DNA of 64,000 bases from Pseudevernia furfuracea (lineage: Eukaryota; Ascomycota; Lecanoromycetes; Lecanorales; Parmeliaceae): contig JAIUPT010000038.1 in assembly GCA_022315425.1 (NCBI GenBank), positions 744,001-808,000 on the forward strand, read 5' to 3'. Shown piece by piece: positions 59,938-64,000 of this stretch. Position numbers and translations under genes: made by a program. The notes below the pieces were generated by a model. It did not search any database. It was not told the DNA's origin and was given only the letters and a program-made list of their open reading frames with translations. Numbering within the stretch: position 1 is the stretch's first letter; every line of letters starts with the position of its first letter.

Positions 59938-59942
<5 letters not shown>

Positions 59943-59973
<31 letters not shown>
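59943..59973 (+). repeat. Poly-T run of 31
   Basis: Uninterrupted T tract; could be the reverse complement of a retroposon poly-A tail. Confidence 0.9.
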
Positions 59974-60331
59974 CGACGTAGCTCGAATTCGAACTCTATA
60001 ATTTATAAATTTATAAATTTAATCGCTTTATCATTTTATCACTGTGTAAAGAAAATTTACTTTTAAAATATATATTAAACACTTTGTTACGAGCGTACCC
60101 TGCATCCCTTGACACCTCGTACCTTTGACACCTACGCTAGCCCTATCAGGCTTAGCGTGTCTTGGCAGGTTCACTCCGCCATACATATATGGCCTCCCTC
60201 TCAGTCCATAGTTGCTCCTTAGCTTGTTATCTTCGTTACATACTATACTACGGTTATCACCACAGTACGGTCCTTAAACACTTAGTCTCTCAAAGTTAAA
60301 AATCTTCAACTTACAATTTATTAATAATTAT

Positions 60332-60528
60332 AAGATCGATTTTAAAAATTCTTGATTCTCTAAATAGCGTAAATAAGTTTTTAAAATTGAAAAAAAAAAT
60401 CTCAAAAAAGTAATAGAAAAGTAAAAAGTTATTTAAAAAGTAAGACTTATATATATAAATTTTTGATGAGGGCGCTCGAGAGACCTAGCGAGCTGACAAA
60501 GCGAGTTTAATCAAAAAGCGTAATAGAA
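60332..60528 (+). repeat. Diverged direct repeat A, copy 1
   Basis: Begins aagatcgattttaaaaatt and ends near aaaaagcgta; matches 61651-61807 in the same orientation, including gacctagcgagct against gatctagcgagct. Confidence 0.7.
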
Positions 60529-60776
60529 TCGAGGTTATTATTAACTACAGCCCGCTACACATACAAATATAAGATTTTTTAACTTAGTTCTATCTTATTC
60601 TTTTATATATACTAATAGACTTACGAATTAAATTCGTGAAACGTGTTCTTAAATTTCGAGAGTTGATTTCGAACGACGTATTCTCGAGAAGATTTGCTTC
60701 GAGAACTCTTTTGTTAGCAGCGGGCTCAAGAGGACAGCTGTCGCATGAGCTCGGGGGTTGCCGAGCGTAACCGAAT

Positions 60777-60800
60777 CGCTTGGCATACGCATGCCAAGCG
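60777..60800. repeat. 10-bp perfect palindrome arms (4-nt spacer)
   Basis: cgcttggcat and atgccaagcg flank acgc, in a GC-richer pocket of block 2. Confidence 0.85.
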
Positions 60801-60860
60801 GATTCTTGACGTGAGAAGCTTAAGAGGGCCATGTCTCGAAGTTTCCCATTTTCCTTCCTT

Positions 60861-60896
60861 TAGAATTAGTCTTACTATTAGAATTAGTCTTACTAT
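60861..60896 (+). repeat. 18-bp tandem duplication
   Basis: Two exact copies of tagaattagtcttactat. Confidence 0.9.
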
Positions 60897-61093
60897 TAGA
60901 TATACTATACGCAATATATATATCTTCGCTAAGTTCACATTGCTACACAACTCTAGCCTGTCTTATATATATCTATATTATATAAGTCAGTCTAACATCT
61001 TTAAAATAAAAAAGTTTTTAATCTAGAACTTGTTAATAAATATTATCTGTAAATCTAAAAAGTTTTTATAAAATTTAAAATTGTTAACTCTGT

Positions 61094-61166
61094 GAATCTG
61101 ACGAAAATCGTGCTTTTCGCATAGTTAGCAATTATAAGAATTTTCAACACGATTTTCGTTAGATTC
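61094..61166. repeat. 19-bp inverted repeat (one mismatch, 35-nt loop)
   Basis: gaatctgacgaaaatcgtg at 61094-61112 against cacgattttcgttagattc at 61148-61166. The single difference is a transition, as RIP would give. Part of the sequence (cgacgaaaatcgt) recurs at 61602-61614. Confidence 0.75.
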
Positions 61167-61366
61167 GCAACTTCAAAATTTTTTAATAGAATTTAGTTCT
61201 ATAAATAATTTTCAGCTCTATAAATCTTGATTTTTAATAATCGACGTCGACGACGAGAAGATGTTACGACGACGAGTATTCACATCACATTAAAATAGAT
61301 TTCAGATTCACATGATTCAGACAATTTTCTCGCGAGAGTGTCATCGATAGCGATCTCGAGACTCAT

Positions 61367-61478
61367 ATTACGTATATCTTATTACGTATATCTTATTACG
61401 TATATCTTATTACGTATATCTTATTACGTATATCTTATTACGCATATCTTATTACGTATATCTTATTACGCATATCTT
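61367..61478 (+). repeat. 14-bp tandem repeat, 8 units
   Basis: Eight units of attacgtatatctt; units 6 and 8 have cgcat for cgtat. Exact length 112 bp. Confidence 0.95.
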
Positions 61479-61650
61479 ACACTTGTTAAAAAAAATTTAA
61501 CTTGTTAATCGTACGAATCGTAAATATTAATTGTTGAATCGACGAAAAGAGTTAAATATAAATAAAGTCTGCTAAATAGACTAAATCGTGTTAATCGTGC
61601 GAATTCGACGAAAATCGTACGAAAATGAACTTTTTAGATTTAACGATGAT

Positions 61651-61807
61651 AAGATCGATTTTAATAATTTTTGATTTTCTAAATAGCGCAATTAAGTCTT
61701 TATAATTGAAAGAAAAAGTTATTTCAAATATAAGACTTATACACACATTTTTTTTTACAAGATCTAGCGAGCTAATAAAGCGACTCTAATTAAAAAGCGT
61801 AGAATTA
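61651..61807 (+). repeat. Diverged direct repeat A, copy 2
   Basis: Counterpart of 60332-60528, shorter by internal deletion in the A-rich middle. Confidence 0.7.
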
Positions 61808-62045
61808 AGAGAGAATCTATCGATCTAAGATTAGAATCTATCGCTTTTTCTTCGCTCGCGAGAATATAAATATATAAACGATAATTACGTTATAAGACGT
61901 ATAGTTTAATATAATATTATCGAAGACTATACGTAGAACTGAATAGTGTTTAAACGTGATTTGAATAGAATTCTAACTATGAGAATTCTATATACAAGTG
62001 CATATATGTATTTGTAGAAGAAGGTCGTTGCTTGGTACGCTAGTG

Positions 62046-62075
62046 TAGGGCTGGCCTTGGTAGGGCTGGCCTTGG
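62046..62075 (+). repeat. 15-bp tandem duplication
   Basis: Two exact copies of tagggctggccttgg. Confidence 0.9.
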
Positions 62076-62479
62076 TTGATGATATTAGGTCACAGTACCA
62101 GACTGTGAACGTGAATCCATCACAAATATAATTAGAATTAAATATAGATATTCTCGTATAGTAAGATTAGATATATTTCTTTAAAAAGAGTAAAAAAGAA
62201 TCTTATATATAGTACTCTCTTATAAAGTTTTACTTAGTATTCTATAAGAATCGATCTCTATAACTTTCTTATTAATCTCTTAATCGAGTTAATAAGAATA
62301 ATCTTACGAGTTAGATTTTTATTAGAATCTAGGCTATTAAAAGAGAATAAAATCTTTTTGCGAATAAATTTTAATTCTTTAATAAAGAGATTTATTTGTT
62401 CTAAGTAGCCCGTACGTGTTGTTATTATTTATTTCAATAAACAGACACGCGTAATGTGTAAAACGTTAATTCATCCCGG

Positions 62480-62576
62480 GTCTGAGAATCCCGAGGGTAG
62501 ATACATCCGGCTGGGCCTTAGACGCCTGTAAAGCCCTCGGTGTCCGGTATGACTTAATCAATCAATCAATCAATCA
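62480..62576 (+). mobile_element. Possible 3' end of a non-LTR retrotransposon with (AATC)5 tail
   Basis: GC-rich sequence ending in ggtgtccggtatgactt followed by five AATC units (62556-62575), after which GC-rich unique-looking sequence starts. A short tetranucleotide tail directly after a GC-rich 3' UTR is characteristic of Tad-type LINEs in ascomycetes. No reverse transcriptase remains in the window, so this rests on the tail alone. Confidence 0.4.
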
Positions 62577-62882
62577 GCCCCAGGCCTAGGCCCAGGGCTG
62601 GGCTAAGGGAAAGCCCTGCATTGCATTACTAGGTGACATCGAGTATGCTTGCGCGACACACCGTCGCCTCGTTCCGCTACTATGCGGTCAGCTTATGATG
62701 TTACACGCCTCATTTAGCGTTACTACGAGGCAGCTTCTACCTGAGGCTTTCGGCTTCAACCCATCCCTCGGAATGTGTATATATGCAGCATAAAGTATGT
62801 TGTCTGGTAACTTGTGCTTTCTTAAACTAATTGGTCGATTCCAATTATGTTCAGCTAATTATTCCCGGTGGAGGAAGATCGG

Positions 62883-64000
62883 ATGGACTCCATATCTCGA
62901 GTCCGTAGATGGTGGACAGAAGAAGAGGACCAGGTACTTCGACAGGAAGCAGAATTTCAGTGTAAGTATATTGCCCGGCAGTTCATTTCTCAAAGCCCGG
63001 GACTGATAGCGAGGTCTTTACAGTGAGCCAGGGAAGCCTCAACGATTGGAACCGCATAGCAGCAAAGCTTATTGGTCGAACCAACAAGGATTGCCGCAAG
63101 CGGTGGAGTAAGATACCCGGGCACATAAAGAAAGGCGTCTGGAGCAATGCCGAAGACCAGAGATTGAAAAATGCTGTCAAGAATTTTGGATATCGGTAAG
63201 TTCGCGCAAATGATATGACACAACCTAAATGCAGCTCACAATTAAATTTACAGCTGGACACACGTTGCTAAGAGCGTAGAGACTCGAAATGCAGATCGTA
63301 GGTATTTCCCTGGACACAATGTCAATGACTTTTACTAACAATCGACTCAGAATGTGCGAAGCGGTGGAATCATTCTCTAGATCCAACCCTCAATCATGAC
63401 GAGTGGATGCCCGAAGATGATGCCAGGCTATTTGCAGCTGTAGCGTCTTACGGACGCGTTTGGAAGACTATAGGCGAAAAGGAATTTCCTAGAAGATCAG
63501 CCACTGAGTTAAAGAACAGGTAAAGATGATAGGATATAAATCACTGACACTGAAGAGATCTGACGTTTGTACCTAAAATACAGATTCGTCACTATCAATA
63601 GAAAACGCCAACAATTGGCCGACTCCTCTGCACTTGGAACAGCTTCAAAAACCAGTACTGCGCCTGCATCGTCTCACGTAGATATTGACATGGAAGACTC
63701 CGATTCCTCAGATAGTCTCTCACATGAAAATGGAGCAGACTTCCAAGACGAATATTTCGACTCCGATATTACCTTGCGTACGGGCTCTTCCAATGCCACA
63801 CCAGGATCTAAACTCCCCTCAAACAGCCCATCATCCATCACCACACCAAGATCTTACTTCTCTTCGCAGGGTGTATCTCCCCCTGGCCCATCACAAATCT
63901 TCCCTTTCACAGACAATGATTTCTTCGCAAACCTACATAACTCCCAAGACGGCAACGACCTATTCAGCAGTACCCCGGGCACCTTATTCAATCAGCCCGA
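62883..64000 (+). CDS. Three-repeat Myb-like DNA-binding protein, 3' end outside window
   Basis: Five exons visible (62883-62961, 63024-63195, 63254-63297, 63351-63519, 63584 to the edge), all joined in phase. Three Myb/SANT repeats follow each other from residue about 8 to 160: WWTEEEDQVLRQE ... NRIAAKLIGRTNKDCRKRWS; GVWSNAEDQRLKNAVKNFG ... WTHVAKSVETRNADQCAKRW; and EWMPEDDARLFAAVASYG ... WKTIGEKEFPRRSATELKNR. The tryptophan spacing and the third-helix DCRKRW and QCAKRW are those of sequence-specific c-Myb-type factors. After the repeats the chain is Ser/Asp/Pro-rich, a likely activation region. It begins about 300 bp after the possible LINE end of block 2. Targets are unknown. Start 62883 is the first ATG that places the first repeat intact. 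Confidence 0.88.

Larger units (their letters stand above)
59460..62470. mobile_element. RIP-decayed AT-rich repeat block 2
   Basis: About 3 kb, very AT-rich, with no surviving coding frame. It contains a 31-T run, two direct-repeat copies (60332-60528 and 61651-61807), a 14-bp tandem array, several inverted repeats, and pockets of normal composition at about 60,085-60,310 and 60,720-60,860. The first pocket begins tgttacgagcg and may be part of a retrotransposon LTR; this is a guess. Read as decayed, nested transposons. Confidence 0.72.

Noticed and set aside
61367..61478. CRISPR-like array
   Set aside because: Units are contiguous 14-mers without spacers, in a eukaryotic AT-rich block.

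Overview
The window is a piece of nuclear chromosome from a filamentous ascomycete (Pezizomycotina). The evidence is the gene architecture and the gene set. Most genes are split by GT-AG introns of about 50-90 nt with CTRAC-like branch sites. The set includes fungal calnexin, complex I 49 kDa subunit, a fungal CaM kinase, a Mph1 helicase, an E2-W, and two P450s. AT-rich blocks carry C-to-T and G-to-A decay typical of repeat-induced point mutation (RIP). A leotiomycete is possible, but I cannot fix the class. I rebuilt spliced models by joining exons in phase; nearly all junctions restore known motifs. Wherever coordinates span introns, exon limits are given in the evidence.

Layout. 1-24.6 kb: MPH1 (-, cut by the left edge), an F-box zinc-cluster protein (+), calnexin (+), a CaM kinase (-), a 97-aa membrane protein (+), a GH2 beta-galactosidase (-), a P450 (+), a ubiquitin-like/Helo-like-N protein with an apparent frameshift (-), TEL2 (+), an endonuclease/exonuclease/phosphatase protein (-), and phosphopantothenoylcysteine decarboxylase (+). 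24.6-26.3 kb is gene-poor and holds the C-terminal relic of an amino-acid permease. 26.3-45.2 kb is dense housekeeping: an unknown serine-rich protein (+), histidyl-tRNA synthetase (-), VPS33 (+), E2-W (+), UBA3 (+), RPAC1/RPC40 (-), complex I 49 kDa subunit (+), a Ste20-like kinase (-) and a small membrane-anchored protein (+). 45.2-48.0 kb has no gene I can support, then PRP16 (-).

51.1-64 kb is an accessory landscape. A RIP-decayed AT-rich block (about 51.1-54.9 kb) and a second one (about 59.5-62.5 kb) bracket a convergent pair: a pisatin-demethylase-like P450 (+) and a 2-oxoglutarate/Fe(II) oxygenase (-). A three-repeat Myb protein (+) follows and runs off the right edge.

Genes working together: E2-W and UBA3 are neighbours on one strand, both in ubiquitin or ubiquitin-like conjugation. 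Several essential genes share short head-to-head promoters: HARS/VPS33 (174 bp) and RPAC1/49 kDa subunit (222 bp). The bracketed P450/oxygenase pair is the best candidate for a lineage-specific metabolic or detoxification unit. I found no new defence system, CRISPR, tRNA or rRNA gene. The most unusual features are very small coding exons (6, 7, 10 and 12 nt) and the RIP-bounded two-gene island.
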